64,000 nt of DNA from Candidatus Omnitrophota bacterium (GTDB taxonomy: Bacteria > Hinthialibacterota > Hinthialibacteria > Hinthialibacterales > Hinthialibacteraceae). The DNA is taken from NCBI GenBank assembly GCA_003598175.1, contig QZKN01000181.1:62001-126000 (forward strand), read 5' to 3'. Of the stretch, positions 8,991 to 16,496 are shown piece by piece (position 1 is the stretch's first letter; each line of letters opens with the position of its first letter). The notes beneath the pieces were generated by a model. It worked only from the letters and a program-made list of their open reading frames with translations, did no database searches and was not told the DNA's origin. The position numbers and the translations under genes were made by a program.

Positions 8991-9221
8991 ATGAAAAATA
9001 TAACTCTAAGCATTGATGAAGAAGTACTTACCGCTGTGCGACGTTACGCGAGCGAGCATAATTCCTCGGGGAATGCTCTCGTACGCGTGTATCTTACTCC
9101 CATCGCCGCGCGTGAAAATCGCGCTCGGAAAGCCCGGCAAAAAATCCGGGACTTGAGCGATCAATCGAGTGCATGGATCGGTTCACGCAGCTGGACTCAC
9201 GATGATCTCCATGAACGTTGA
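8991..9221 (+). CDS. Ribbon-helix-helix antitoxin-like protein (orphan)
   Basis: A 76-residue protein whose N terminus (MKNITLSIDEEVLTAVRRYA) is a classic ribbon-helix-helix DNA-binding start, followed by a helical, Arg-rich C-terminal segment of the kind that inhibits PIN toxins. ATG 8991 is preferred over a TTG two codons earlier. The expected partner is the degenerate PIN gene that overlaps its 3' end. Two substitutions at usually conserved spots (SSGNALVRVYL where SVNALVREYL would be typical) suggest relaxed selection. It may survive as an orphan antitoxin or regulator. Confidence 0.7.
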   Translation: MKNITLSIDEEVLTAVRRYASEHNSSGNALVRVYLTPIAARENRARKARQKIRDLSDQSSAWIGSRSWTHDDLHER

Positions 9222-9558
9222 TAGTATGATTGACACAAATATCCTGGTTTACGCTACTATTTCAGACAAGAACGAAGAAGTAAAACGAGCTCTTGAATGG
9301 ATCGAACAATACGAGCCGTTTCCCTATGTCTCGGTGGATGCGGATAGGGTAAAAATCGCAGTGGAAATCAGTGTTCGTTACCGTATCTTTTATTGGGATG
9401 GCGCGATCATAGCCGCCGCGGAATGCGCCGGAGCGATGAGATGGCGCCGCGAAAATCGCAATGAGAGGCAAATGGATGGCGCGGTTCAAGTCATTCAATC
9501 CGTTCAAGACTGTATTGAAAACCGAAACCTCTCGTGGTTTATCGTGATCGGAAAGTGA
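9211..9558 (+). pseudogene. Degenerate PIN-domain toxin (VapC-like)
   Basis: The frame opens with MIDTNILVYA (from 9226), the first catalytic strand of PIN ribonucleases, and later has ISVRYRIFYWDGAIIAAAE, the C-terminal acidic helix. Between them only ~40 residues remain where ~90 are normal, so about 50 residues including the central acidic positions are missing. Near 9490-9510 the current frame gives VQVIQSVQD, whereas reading one base off gives FNPFK, the typical INPF ending, so a one-base frameshift is also present. The gene overlaps the preceding antitoxin in the usual toxin position. It is almost certainly inactive as a ribonuclease. Confidence 0.75.
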
Positions 9559-9562
9559 AGCC

Positions 9563-10393
9563 ATGAAATTTGTGCGAATCCTGGTGCTGCTTGTTGTTCT
9601 CGGCGGGGTGCTATTCGTTTATGCAAATAAGAAGAAGTCCATTCCGCTCGCCGAAACGGAAATAGAAATCGATCTGCCCGCGCCGACATTGCCGCCGCAA
9701 ACGCCCCACCCCACCCCCATTCCCAGCGGATCGGTGATCGCCGGACGCGCTACGTATAATTATCTCTGTTTTTTGCCGTATGAATACGACAAAAAAGAAA
9801 AATCATGGCCGCTGATTCTTTTTCTGCACGGCCAGCGCGATAAAGAAGATTTGAACATGCTGGTGAATTTCGGACCGATCGCGTTCGCGCTGAGTCAGGA
9901 AAAATTTCCTTTCATCATCGTCGCGCCGACGACGGGAAGGGGATGGAACATGCGGCAACTGAACGGATTGCTGAACGTCATCGAAAGACGCTATACCATT
10001 GATTCAAATCGCGTGTATCTGACCGGTATGAGCATGGGGGGGCATGCGACCTGGCTCCTGGCCGGCGCCTATCCCGATCGCTTTGCGGCCATAGCGCCTG
10101 TCTGCGGCGCGGGGGAACCGCGACGAATCGGCCGCCGCATGAGGCGTATCGCCGTGTGGATGTTCCACGGCGATCGGGATGAAGTTGTGCCGGTCGATCG
10201 GGGGCTGGAAATGGCGTACGCCATGGAAAAAATCGGAGCGGAAGTGAGCACCACCATTTATCCGAATACCGGCCACGATTCCTGGTCGAAGACCTACGCC
10301 AATCCCCATCTGTACATGTGGTTTCTCAAACATCAACTCGGTCACTCGCAAGCAGAGGAGAATCCTGCCATGAATTCTACACCGATCCCGTAA
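9563..10393 (+). CDS. Membrane-anchored alpha/beta-hydrolase (esterase)
   Basis: A 276-residue protein with an N-terminal hydrophobic segment (residues 4-20, ILVLLVVLGGVLFVY) acting as signal anchor, then a Pro-rich linker and an alpha/beta-hydrolase domain. Visible elements are the oxyanion strand LILFLHGQRD, the nucleophile elbow GMSMGG (Ser in a G-x-S-x-G context), the acid region MFHGDRDEVVP and the catalytic His in NTGHDSW. The layout resembles dienelactone hydrolase/PHB depolymerase-like esterases with a long insertion-free lid. It should act in the periplasm or at the outer face of the inner membrane. It begins 4 bases after the decayed PIN frame. The substrate is unknown. Confidence 0.85.
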   Translation: MKFVRILVLLVVLGGVLFVYANKKKSIPLAETEIEIDLPAPTLPPQTPHPTPIPSGSVIAGRATYNYLCFLPYEYDKKEKSWPLILFLHGQRDKEDLNMLVNFGPIAFALSQEKFPFIIVAPTTGRGWNMRQLNGLLNVIERRYTIDSNRVYLTGMSMGGHATWLLAGAYPDRFAAIAPVCGAGEPRRIGRRMRRIAVWMFHGDRDEVVPVDRGLEMAYAMEKIGAEVSTTIYPNTGHDSWSKTYANPHLYMWFLKHQLGHSQAEENPAMNSTPIP

Positions 10394-10462
10394 ACTCACT
10401 TGAAAACTATCTGAAATATAATTATTGTAAAGGATCGATACTTTTTACTCTGGGAGCTGGCA

Positions 10463-10966
10463 ATGGGATTGAAATCGCCGCATATCTTGCTTGCCGCATC
10501 GAATACCTTGCAAATGCTTGAGAATATTAAGCAGATTTTAAATCAAGATGCGTTGAATGCGGTTCAGGTTGAGATTGATAAAAATGTGATCGAATTGTTT
10601 TCTCTTGGAGAAGCGCATTACCTATTTGCCAAACAGACGGATAAACGATACTGGCGTCAACGAATTTCCCGCTTTTATTACGGTGTTTACAATATCCGGC
10701 GTTCCATTCAACTTCATTTCAGCGGAGTGTATACTACGGACATATCCGATCACAAAAAAATCGATGTTTTACCGGATCAATTTCCCAATGCAAGCCAATA
10801 TCGACAACGTTTAAAAGACTTAAGAGAAGATAGAAATTTAGCAGACTATGATCATACGGCATCGGAAAATGACCTTTTATTCACCCAGGACAAATGGGAA
10901 TTTCTTGTATCTGCTTTTCTTGCAGATGCACGTGATTTTCTCAAAGGCCGAGGAATAACGTTATGA
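10463..10966 (+). CDS. HEPN-domain-like protein paired with a P-loop ATPase
   Basis: A 167-residue all-helical protein. A helix with RFYYGVYNIRRSIQL (residues 70-84) and a later LREDRNLADYDH segment (residues 120-131) match the HEPN layout, in which R124 and H131 form an R-x6-H motif close to the Rx4-6H active site of HEPN ribonucleases. Asn directly after the Arg is also common. GGGAG lies 6 bases before the ATG. The stop codon overlaps the start of the ATPase gene by four bases (ATGA), so the two are coupled. HEPN nucleases paired with regulatory ATPases are known in anti-phage and abortive-infection systems. I infer a nuclease-effector role; the family call rests on motif reading only. Confidence 0.6.
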   Translation: MGLKSPHILLAASNTLQMLENIKQILNQDALNAVQVEIDKNVIELFSLGEAHYLFAKQTDKRYWRQRISRFYYGVYNIRRSIQLHFSGVYTTDISDHKKIDVLPDQFPNASQYRQRLKDLREDRNLADYDHTASENDLLFTQDKWEFLVSAFLADARDFLKGRGITL

Positions 10967-12555
10967 TAACAATGAATGATCACAATATATATATGAGAGT
11001 GGAAAATAGGGAATTGATCGAGCGATTTAAGAGTGAAGTGATCGATTATTTTAAGAAATATTCCCGATTTCAAAAAGTTGATCATGAAATTAAAGAACGG
11101 ATGGAAAATCCCTATCTTATCTTTTATTTAATGAATCCAACAGAACGCTTTTTTAAAATTTTGGAAGATACCTGTGAGGTGCTTTCCAACGACAACGTTT
11201 TTCGTGATCGGACGACTCTCATCCCCAGACGAAAATCGGTGAAAGATCGTATGCATCTTCCGGAAGTTCAACTCCTGCGGACAGTTTTATCGGAGAGTCT
11301 GACTGTAACCCGACACAGTTTCGAAGACGATTTTTTTTCCCGCTACATCCCGTCCGTATTCGATGCGGAGCCGGATATGGAAGCGCATGGAAATCATATC
11401 GTTTACGGTCGACGGGGCGCGGGTAAATCGAGTCTCCTTCTTTATTGTATGCATAAACTGAAAAAAGACCATAAACCTTTCGCGTGGGTGGATATGCAGA
11501 CGTATAACGGCCGGTCGGACTTTCGGACGGTTGTGGATGTTCTCTCCGAAATGATTGACCAGCTTTCCGATTATAATGATGAGTTCAAAGAAAAAGAGAT
11601 TATTGAACATTGTTTCGCATCATTGGATAATCATAATGATGATAATTTGGAAAACCGTTTAAATCGCAATATTCCCAAGATTAAGAAATTTTTTTCATCG
11701 ATTTCAAAAAATTATGGAAGTCTCTTTCTATTTTTGGATGATATTCATGTAGTTCATTCCGATTTGCAACCCAAATTATTAAGTATACTTTATTCGCTTT
11801 CTCATGGAAATCGCACATTTATGAAGATTTCCGGCATCGAGCAATTCACAAAAACATGGAATCCATCCACTCGCGTGGGGCTTGAAACGCCCCATGATGC
11901 GAGAATCATAAAACTTGATTATAATTTGACCATGCTCGATAAGGCTAAAAAACATATTCATGATATTCTGGATGCCCATGCCATATATTGTGGTTTACCC
12001 GATATCAATTATCTGTGCGGTAAAGGTGTGTTGGATCGAATTGTCTGGGTAGCCGCAGGTGTTCCTCGTGATGCAATCAATATTTTCACCCAATCCATGT
12101 CTCGGGCATCCGTGAAAAACCAAAAACTCGTATCCATGACTAGCGTGAATACTTCCGCTTCGGAAATGGCTGATGAAAAACTGAAGGACATCCAAAAGGA
12201 CGCATCCGGAGAATGTGAGGGAGTGAGAAGAATTCTTGACCGGATTCGGGATTTTTGTATAAAAGAAAAAAGAAAGAATGCTTTTCTGGTCGAAATCCAA
12301 AATGAAAATCCTGATTTTCAACAAATCGGAAAACTCATCGCGTTGAGACTCTTACATGTGCTTAGCGAAGGAATCACCCCGGGAGAAGCCGGACGCCGTC
12401 ACTTGGCTCTCATGTTGGATTATGGTTTCTATGTGGGGATCCGAGCGGCAAGAAGCGTCGATCTTTTTCATAAGGAACCGACGGAACCAATCCGTTCAAA
12501 AGAATTGCGAAAATTGCCGATCTTTCGTCTTGTTGATGCAAATCCGGAGAAATAA
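10963..12555 (+). CDS. ORC/Cdc6- or STAND-like P-loop ATPase of the HEPN module
   Basis: A 530-residue protein. Residues 1-135 are a helical N-terminal region of unknown type. Walker A is GRRGAGKS (149-156), followed by LLLYCMHKLKK and WVDMQTYNGRSD. Walker B is LFLFLDDIHVV (Asp259/Asp260), then a sensor-like MKISGIEQF. The order and the later AAGVPRDAINIF segment resemble ORC/Cdc6-type AAA+ or STAND ATPases. The C-terminal ~100 residues (IGKLIALRLLHVLSEGITP onwards) look like a winged-helix or receptor module. CGAGGAA precedes ATG 10963. It is coupled to the HEPN gene. A role as ATP-dependent sensor controlling the HEPN effector is inferred from the pairing. Confidence 0.7.
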   Translation: MITMNDHNIYMRVENRELIERFKSEVIDYFKKYSRFQKVDHEIKERMENPYLIFYLMNPTERFFKILEDTCEVLSNDNVFRDRTTLIPRRKSVKDRMHLPEVQLLRTVLSESLTVTRHSFEDDFFSRYIPSVFDAEPDMEAHGNHIVYGRRGAGKSSLLLYCMHKLKKDHKPFAWVDMQTYNGRSDFRTVVDVLSEMIDQLSDYNDEFKEKEIIEHCFASLDNHNDDNLENRLNRNIPKIKKFFSSISKNYGSLFLFLDDIHVVHSDLQPKLLSILYSLSHGNRTFMKISGIEQFTKTWNPSTRVGLETPHDARIIKLDYNLTMLDKAKKHIHDILDAHAIYCGLPDINYLCGKGVLDRIVWVAAGVPRDAINIFTQSMSRASVKNQKLVSMTSVNTSASEMADEKLKDIQKDASGECEGVRRILDRIRDFCIKEKRKNAFLVEIQNENPDFQQIGKLIALRLLHVLSEGITPGEAGRRHLALMLDYGFYVGIRAARSVDLFHKEPTEPIRSKELRKLPIFRLVDANPEK

Positions 12556-12743
12556 CCGCCAGAATTGCGAGGGACGTGCGCATGTCCTCCGGTTAATCCC
12601 CTCATGATCCGTTCGGCTTTCACTTTTCCCATGGCGCGGATAAAATCCCTCATTCATGCGATAAAGTTCAACTCTTTTTTACTGCACCGACGGACGTGAG
12701 TTGGAGTGAATCTAATTTAATTGAAAATATAAGGAGTGTAGCC

Positions 12744-13298
12744 ATGAAGGGCAATGATCTGCGCAAGGGCCGAGTGATCATGTATAAAGGCGCCCCGCAC
12801 CAGGTAATGGATTATCAACATCGCACGCCGGGAAACCTGCGGGCGTTCGTGCAAACCACGCTGCGCAATGTGCTCACCGGTTCGCAATGTGAAGCGCGCT
12901 TCAGTTCCACCGAAGAACTCGACGTGGCCGATATGTACACGTTTAAAGGCACTTTTTTATATGCCGACGGTTTCGGCTATCATTTTATGAATTCGCAAAA
13001 CTATGAAGAAGTCATGGTTACCGACGCAGTGATCGGCGACAAGAAATATTTTCTGCTGGATGGAATGGAAGTGGAACTCTCCACGTTTGAAGGCACGCCG
13101 ATTTCCGTTTCCCTTCCGAAAACCGCCGTGGTCACCATCGCGGACGCCCCTCCCGAATTCAAAGGCGCCACCGCCACCAACGCCCCCAAACCGGCCGTCA
13201 CCGAAAGCGGCTGGAAACTGTCCATTCCCAATTTCGTTAACATCGGCGACAAGGTCGTTGTGGACACGGACACCGGCGAGTACCTCAACCGTGCTTAA
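12744..13298 (+). CDS. efp: Elongation factor P with Asn at the tip of domain I
   Basis: A 184-residue three-domain EF-P: an N-terminal KOW-like domain (KGNDLRKGRVIMYKGAPHQV), a middle OB domain with DMYTFKGTFLYADG and HFMNSQNYEE, and a C-terminal OB domain ending DKVVVDTDTGEYLNRA. It binds ribosomes stalled on polyproline and aids peptide bond formation. In the loop that reaches the peptidyl-transferase centre the sequence is TPGNLRAF, so the position that is Lys34 in E. coli is Asn. AAGGAG sits 7 bases before ATG 12744; an open frame extends 16 codons further upstream but has no such signal. It stands alone, between the HEPN module and aroB. Confidence 0.93.
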   Translation: MKGNDLRKGRVIMYKGAPHQVMDYQHRTPGNLRAFVQTTLRNVLTGSQCEARFSSTEELDVADMYTFKGTFLYADGFGYHFMNSQNYEEVMVTDAVIGDKKYFLLDGMEVELSTFEGTPISVSLPKTAVVTIADAPPEFKGATATNAPKPAVTESGWKLSIPNFVNIGDKVVVDTDTGEYLNRA

Positions 13299-13494
13299 CG
13301 ATTCTCCTTTATAGAACATTTCATAACCCAATACTCGACGCGGCCGATCCTTGTTTGTATTTTTCAATCGATAGCGCCCATCCCCATGCATGGATACGGT
13401 TGATTGGATGTGGACACGCTGTTGTGTCATGAGGGATAGAGACGCCGTTTTTTTTATGGTAAACTGATTTTTTCTGAAATGGAGGTGTTCGTAC

Positions 13495-14598
13495 ATGCAA
13501 GAGGAAAAGAACCGAGCGGATATCCACGTCGGTTTGGGAGAACGGAGTTATACCATTTCCGTGGGATCGGAATTGATGGATGAAATCGGAGACATCGCCA
13601 AAAGACTGAATTTCGATTCGCCGATTGTGATCATCACGGACGATCATGTGGAAACACTCTATGCGCAACGTGTCAAGTTGTCGCTTGAACAACAGGGATT
13701 CAATACGGCGGTGTGTTCGTTCGCCGCGGGAGAAACCTCAAAACATTTGCAAACGGTTGCTCGTCTGTACGATCAATTGGTGGCCTTGAAACCGGAACGC
13801 AAGAGCGGCATTATCGCTCTCGGAGGTGGCGTGCCGGGTGATATCGCCGGATTCGTCGCCGCGACCTATTTGCGCGGGATTCGTTTCGTGCAGGTTCCGA
13901 CGACATTGCTGGCGCAAGTGGATTCCTCCGTCGGCGGAAAAGTCGGCGTGGACCATGCGGGGGGAAAAAATTTGATCGGCGCTTTTCATCAACCCGCGGC
14001 GGTCGTGATCGATACGGATACGTTGAAAACTCTCGACGAGCGGCAACTGAAAGCGGGTTTGGCGGAAGTGATCAAACACGGTGTGATTGCCGATGCGATC
14101 CTGTTCAAACAGATTTCTGAAAAAATAGATCGATTGCTGGCCGTGGAGGAAACATTTTATCGCAAAATCATTCCGTGGAACTGCAAGATCAAGGCGCGAG
14201 TGGTGGAACAGGATGAAAAAGAAGAGGGATTGCGCGCGATTTTGAATTACGGGCACACGATCGGGCACGCCATCGAATCCGTTACCGGTTATGAGCGTTA
14301 TCTGCACGGTGAAGCGGTGGCGATCGGGATGATCATCGAAGCCCAGCTGGGAGAACGGTTGGGCGTCACACCGCCGAATGTGACGGCGGAAATCCTGGAT
14401 TTGATTCGTCGCATCGGCTATCCGCTGGATAAACCCGACATCAATGCGCATGTCTTGATCAACAGCATGACGCGGGATAAAAAGGTACAGCAAGGCACGA
14501 TCCGATTCATTTTCCCGATTCAAATCGGGCAGGTAACGATTAAATCGGTGCAGGAGCTTGCGTTGATTCGTGATGTATGGGATTCTTATACGCCGTAA
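13495..14598 (+). CDS. aroB: 3-Dehydroquinate synthase
   Basis: A 367-residue NAD-dependent enzyme of the shikimate pathway that cyclises DAHP to 3-dehydroquinate. Diagnostic motifs are present: ALGGGVPGDIAGF and RFVQVPTTLLAQVDSSVGGK (NAD and substrate loops), GGKNLIGAFHQP, the LKAGLAEVIKHG helix, and NYGHTIGHAIE with metal-binding His, followed by LHGEAVAIGM, the second metal His. Length and motif order are normal, so it should be active. GGAGGTG precedes the ATG by a typical distance. No other shikimate genes are next to it. It is followed after 25 bases by the strong promoter of the next operon. Confidence 0.97.
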   Translation: MQEEKNRADIHVGLGERSYTISVGSELMDEIGDIAKRLNFDSPIVIITDDHVETLYAQRVKLSLEQQGFNTAVCSFAAGETSKHLQTVARLYDQLVALKPERKSGIIALGGGVPGDIAGFVAATYLRGIRFVQVPTTLLAQVDSSVGGKVGVDHAGGKNLIGAFHQPAAVVIDTDTLKTLDERQLKAGLAEVIKHGVIADAILFKQISEKIDRLLAVEETFYRKIIPWNCKIKARVVEQDEKEEGLRAILNYGHTIGHAIESVTGYERYLHGEAVAIGMIIEAQLGERLGVTPPNVTAEILDLIRRIGYPLDKPDINAHVLINSMTRDKKVQQGTIRFIFPIQIGQVTIKSVQELALIRDVWDSYTP

Positions 14599-14623
14599 CT
14601 TGCCGGATTTGGTAAGATTTGTG

Positions 14624-14652
14624 TTGACAGCGAAAGCAGAAACGGCTGTAAT
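14624..14652 (+). promoter_or_regulatory. Strong sigma-70-type promoter
   Basis: TTGACA at 14624-14629 (perfect -35), a 17-base spacer, and TGTAAT at 14647-14652 (5 of 6 to the -10 consensus). Transcription would start near 14659, giving a very short leader before the lipoprotein gene at 14679. It lies just after the aroB stop and should drive the three-gene operon to 16493. Confidence 0.7.
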
Positions 14653-14659
14653 ATACGTG

Positions 14660-14679
14660 TTAACATGGAGATATGTTAA
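14660..14679 (+). promoter_or_regulatory. Small hairpin enclosing the ribosome-binding site
   Basis: TTAACAT (14660-14666) and ATGTTAA (14673-14679) form a perfect 7-base inverted repeat with the loop GGAGAT. The loop holds the GGAG ribosome-binding site, and the last A of the repeat is the first base of the chosen start codon. It begins next to the predicted transcription start. It could be an operator for a DNA-binding repressor or a weak 5' mRNA hairpin; the stem is AT-rich and not very stable. Confidence 0.45.
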
Positions 14680-15056
14680 TGGTCCGGTTTATTATCATAT
14701 TGGTGTTATTTTGGTTGGTTGAGGGATGTCATACGACCGTCGTTCGCGTCGATTCGATTCCCCCGGGTTCTACGGTCCATTTTGATTTCAAACCGATCGG
14801 CGAAACGCCGGCAGAAATCGAAGTGGATTGGTACGGGAAACATAAAATTACGTTGGATCATCCCGAACATGGACGGCGGGAAGAAATCGTGAACGTGAAG
14901 TCGCCCGCGTATTTATATTTCCCGCTCGACTTTTTCGTTGCCCTCCTGCCATTCAAAATAACGGACCGGCATGAATTTTCATTTGACATGACCGAAAATC
15001 CTATGTCCGGAACGGAGGCGGTGAATCATGAGTCAACGGCCGAGCAGGAGAACTAG
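14679..15056 (+). CDS. PEGA-domain lipoprotein
   Basis: A 125-residue protein with a short signal peptide ending in a lipobox-like VEGC (Cys about residue 15), followed by a small beta domain of PEGA type (RVDSIPPGSTVHFDFKPIGETP, then the WYGKHKITLDHPEH strands). PEGA domains are surface or periplasmic beta modules found in S-layer-like and envelope proteins. The start at 14679 has GGAG 8 bases upstream; the ATG two codons earlier is too close to it. A hydrophobic stretch (YLYFPLDFFVALLPF) follows the PEGA domain. It overlaps the next gene by 29 bases. First gene of the operon; function unknown, envelope-located. Confidence 0.7.
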   Translation: MVRFIIILVLFWLVEGCHTTVVRVDSIPPGSTVHFDFKPIGETPAEIEVDWYGKHKITLDHPEHGRREEIVNVKSPAYLYFPLDFFVALLPFKITDRHEFSFDMTENPMSGTEAVNHESTAEQEN

Positions 15057-15453
15057 TTACCATCAGGAATCCTCCAGCAGCAACTTCCTTTTTACGTTAG
15101 GTCTGATCAGCGTGGTCATACTGCTAATTGTGGGCTGGGTGATGACGCAGGGCGGCGTGAACGCCTTGACGGAAACATCGCGCAAGGATTTGACCACCAT
15201 TCAAGTCGGTCCGACGTCGGTTCCCACGAGCCCTCCGCCAATTCAAATCGGAGATTCGGGGAAACTCGAACAGGTGCGCGCGGAATATGAAGCAAAATTA
15301 CGCGAGATGCAGGGAACCGTTCGCAAAACTCAGGAAGAGGCGGATAAGCGCATTGAAAAGTTGAAACTGCAGTATACGACGCAACTCAACGATTTAAACG
15401 TGAAGGTGCTCATGCTGGAAGAAGACAATAAACGTTTGCGGGGGGAGAAATAG
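15028..15453 (+). CDS. Single-pass membrane protein with coiled coil
   Basis: A 141-residue protein with a Ser/Arg-rich cytoplasmic N terminus, one membrane helix (residues ~19-40, FLFTLGLISVVILLIVGWVM), a Thr/Ser/Pro-rich linker, and a heptad-repeat coiled coil from about residue 78 to the C terminus (KLEQVRAEYEAKLREMQG and onwards). The coiled coil should lie outside the cytoplasm. GGAGG lies 9 bases before the ATG, inside the end of the lipoprotein gene, so the two are coupled. No family recognised; a spacer or scaffold role in the envelope is an inference. Confidence 0.65.
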   Translation: MSQRPSRRTSYHQESSSSNFLFTLGLISVVILLIVGWVMTQGGVNALTETSRKDLTTIQVGPTSVPTSPPPIQIGDSGKLEQVRAEYEAKLREMQGTVRKTQEEADKRIEKLKLQYTTQLNDLNVKVLMLEEDNKRLRGEK

Positions 15454-15455
15454 GA

Positions 15456-16493
15456 ATGCCTTACGTTTTCGGAATCGACGGCGGCGGATCCACCTCTCGC
15501 GCGATCCTGATTACCGACGCCGGCCGGGTGGTGCATTTGGCCAAAGGTCCCGGCGTTAATTATCACGAAGTGGGGGCCGGCAGCGTATCAACGACCATTT
15601 CCCGCTTGTTCAAGGAAACGTTACTTGCCGCTCATGCGCGGCAGGATGAATGCCGCGGCGTCTGTTTGGGGCTGGCCGGCGTTGGTCGCGAGCAGGATCG
15701 AGCGATTTTGAAACCACTTTTCGATGAAGTGTTTGGCAAAAACGCCTATTTGCTTGTCAGCGATGCGGAAATCGCCCTTACGAGCGGAAACCTGTCCGAA
15801 AGCGGCATCGTAATCATTGCCGGAACCGGCACGATTTTGTTCGGACGGAACGAGCAGGGAAGGGAAGGGCGCGTCGGCGGACACGGTCCCTTGCTTTCCG
15901 ACGAGGGCAGCGGGTATTGCATTGCCTTGCAGGGGTTGCGCGCCATCGTTCGCAGCCACGATGGTTTTGAAGGCGCGACCCTGATCACGAAATCCGTGTT
16001 GGAACATTTGAAAATGAAAACGGTGGATGAGTTGATCCCTTGGGTCTATGCGCAATCAACCAATCGGAGAAAAATAGCCGCTCTCGCCTCCTTCGTGATA
16101 CAGGCGGCCAATGAAGATGATCCACTCGCCGACGAGATCATCAATCAGGAAGCCGATGCGTTGGCGTTGGGGGTGGAAGTGCTGAAGAAAAAACTAGAAA
16201 TGCCGGATTGTTTCGATGTGGTGTTGAGCGGTGGTTTGTTCAGCGCATCTTCCTATTACCGCCAAATCGTGCGCCGTAAATTGCTCTATCTTTTGCCCGG
16301 CGCGAATGTCGTGTCGCCGCAGCTGGAACCTGTGATCGGCGCGGGGTTGTACGCCATGCATCAGGCGGGCGTGAGAATTGACAACGACCTGCTGGATGCC
16401 ATACGCCGCACCTACCGCGAACTGATGCAGGCTAACAGCGCGCAGCCCGTCGTGAAAGAGGAAGCCGCCGTGGAGACGGCTCCAACCTCGTAA
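15456..16493 (+). CDS. BadF/BadG/BcrA-type ATPase, likely N-acetylglucosamine kinase-like
   Basis: A 345-residue protein of the ASKHA fold. It starts VFGIDGGGSTSRAILI (phosphate-1 loop) and has CLGLAGVGREQDR, LVSDAEIAL (catalytic Asp), IVIIAGTGTILFG (phosphate-2), GGHGPLLSDEGSGY and VLSGGLFSAS (adenosine loop). This pattern fits the BadF/BadG/BcrA/BcrD family, in particular N-acetylglucosamine kinase-like members, rather than benzoyl-CoA reductase activators, since no iron-sulfur Cys pair is visible. It probably phosphorylates an amino sugar. The gene begins 2 bases after the coiled-coil protein, as last gene of the operon, and ends 3 bases from the convergent oxidoreductase. Confidence 0.82.
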   Translation: MPYVFGIDGGGSTSRAILITDAGRVVHLAKGPGVNYHEVGAGSVSTTISRLFKETLLAAHARQDECRGVCLGLAGVGREQDRAILKPLFDEVFGKNAYLLVSDAEIALTSGNLSESGIVIIAGTGTILFGRNEQGREGRVGGHGPLLSDEGSGYCIALQGLRAIVRSHDGFEGATLITKSVLEHLKMKTVDELIPWVYAQSTNRRKIAALASFVIQAANEDDPLADEIINQEADALALGVEVLKKKLEMPDCFDVVLSGGLFSASSYYRQIVRRKLLYLLPGANVVSPQLEPVIGAGLYAMHQAGVRIDNDLLDAIRRTYRELMQANSAQPVVKEEAAVETAPTS

Positions 16494-16496
16494 TAC

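Noticed and set aside
13738-14523. 261-residue minus-strand open frame
   Set aside because: It lies wholly inside aroB, whose motifs are all intact on the plus strand.
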